Origin: Phycisphaerae bacterium
GTDB lineage: Bacteria; Planctomycetota; Phycisphaerae; Tepidisphaerales; Tepidisphaeraceae
NCBI GenBank assembly: GCA_014380825.1
Contig: JACMJD010000565.1
Span: 1-6,157 of the forward strand
Length of the DNA stretch: 6,157 nt
Reading direction: 5' to 3'
Positions 5,990-6,157 of the stretch are shown here, piece after piece; position 1 is the first letter of the stretch; the number at the start of each line of letters is the position of its first letter. The translations under genes were made by a program, and so were the position numbers. A model generated the notes under the pieces. That model was not told the DNA's origin. It made no database searches and saw only the letters and a list, made by a program, of their open reading frames with translations.

Positions 5990-6012
5990 GGCACGGGCGT
6001 CCCGCCCGTGCC
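5990..6012. repeat. REP-like palindrome, perfect 10-bp arms
   Basis: GGCACGGGCG (5990-5999) and CGCCCGTGCC (6003-6012) are perfect complements around a TCC loop, nine bases after the lipoprotein stop. No T-tract follows, so a classical rho-independent terminator is unlikely, though the hairpin could protect the mRNA 3' end. The same kind of GC palindrome is scattered through many planctomycete genomes and gives spurious peptides with HGRDARAT on the complementary strand, which is exactly what its reverse complement encodes here. Its dispersed nature is recalled, since only one copy is in this window. Confidence 0.7.
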
Positions 6013-6028
6013 TGGCCGCGTGGGCGGC

Positions 6029-6154
6029 ATGCGCGATCGCGTGCTCGAATGCATGACGTACAAGGCCGTCGCGAAGCAGACGATGGAGTTCGTGACGAAT
6101 GATCTGCTGCGGCAACGCGCGGCGGGTGATGATCGACAGGTGATGGCGGCTTGA
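6029..6154 (+). CDS. Short doubtful ORF, 41 residues
   Basis: ATG at 6029 to TGA at 6152-6154 encodes MRDRVLECMTYK followed by AVAKQTMEFVTNDLLRQRAA and a short polar tail, a plausible amphipathic helical stretch. I do not recognise it. It has no Shine-Dalgarno. The frame is the same as that of the preceding lipoprotein and stays open from its TAG (5978-5980) through the palindrome, so it may be chance read-through, or the eroded 3' end of a lost gene. Nothing else is visible in 6013-6157. Confidence 0.2.
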   Translation: MRDRVLECMTYKAVAKQTMEFVTNDLLRQRAAGDDRQVMAA

Positions 6155-6157
6155 GGG

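Noticed and set aside
5990..6012. Palindrome as a rho-independent terminator of the lipoprotein gene
   Set aside because: The stem is strong but is followed by TGGCCGCG and not a T-tract, so it is better described as a REP-like element.
5792..6115. 107-codon minus-strand frame containing HGRDARAT
   Set aside because: That peptide is the translation of the palindrome itself, and the rest is antisense to the lipoprotein gene.
1..6157. Mobile element, CRISPR array, toxin-antitoxin or phage-defence system
   Set aside because: No transposase, regularly spaced direct repeats, small paired genes or nuclease motifs were found; gene content is core metabolism, translation and envelope.

Overview
The window is about 6.2 kb of GC-rich chromosomal DNA from what is very probably a planctomycete (PVC group, most like the Phycisphaerae). 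Four things suggest this: a secreted β-strand-rich protein that carries both a dockerin-like two-loop module and a VPEP/PEP-CTERM tail; an EF-P whose KOW loop reads PGNLRA, not the canonical PGKGQ; an adenylate-kinase-like enzyme starting GAPGSGKGTQGKIL with a CGDVFR motif; and an isolated palindrome of the GGCACGGGCG type that recurs in such genomes. The lineage is inferred from motif memory. No rRNA or database search was possible.

Layout. Positions 1-767 (+) hold the 3' part of acetyl-CoA synthetase (acs). A 165-bp gap follows, with a bulged inverted repeat overlapping a possible promoter. Positions 933-1604 (+) encode a short-LID nucleoside monophosphate kinase with a strong Shine-Dalgarno. 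A 132-bp AT-richer gap precedes 1737-4130 (+), a ~797-residue secreted protein: signal peptide, β-solenoid-like body with a 93-residue tandem duplication, dockerin-like pair of Ca2+ loops, and PEP-CTERM sorting tail. Only 24 bp downstream, convergent on the minus strand, lies efp (4709-4155). A 275-bp divergent intergenic region separates efp from 4985-5980 (+), a lipoprotein with a DUF2993/LmeA-like look. The window ends with a perfect 10-bp-stem palindrome (5990-6012) and a short doubtful ORF (6029-6154).

Functionally this is mostly a core-genome neighbourhood: acetate activation, nucleotide phosphorylation and translation elongation. Two envelope proteins, one surface-sorted and one lipid-anchored, lie among them. 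Nothing shows that the genes form one pathway or one operon; each has its own intergenic region. I see no tRNA, rRNA, CRISPR, insertion sequence or obvious defence system. The more unusual items are the EF-P loop chemistry, the altered dockerin loops, the tandem duplication in the surface protein, the regulatory-looking inverted repeat before the kinase gene, and the duplicated start region of the lipoprotein gene.
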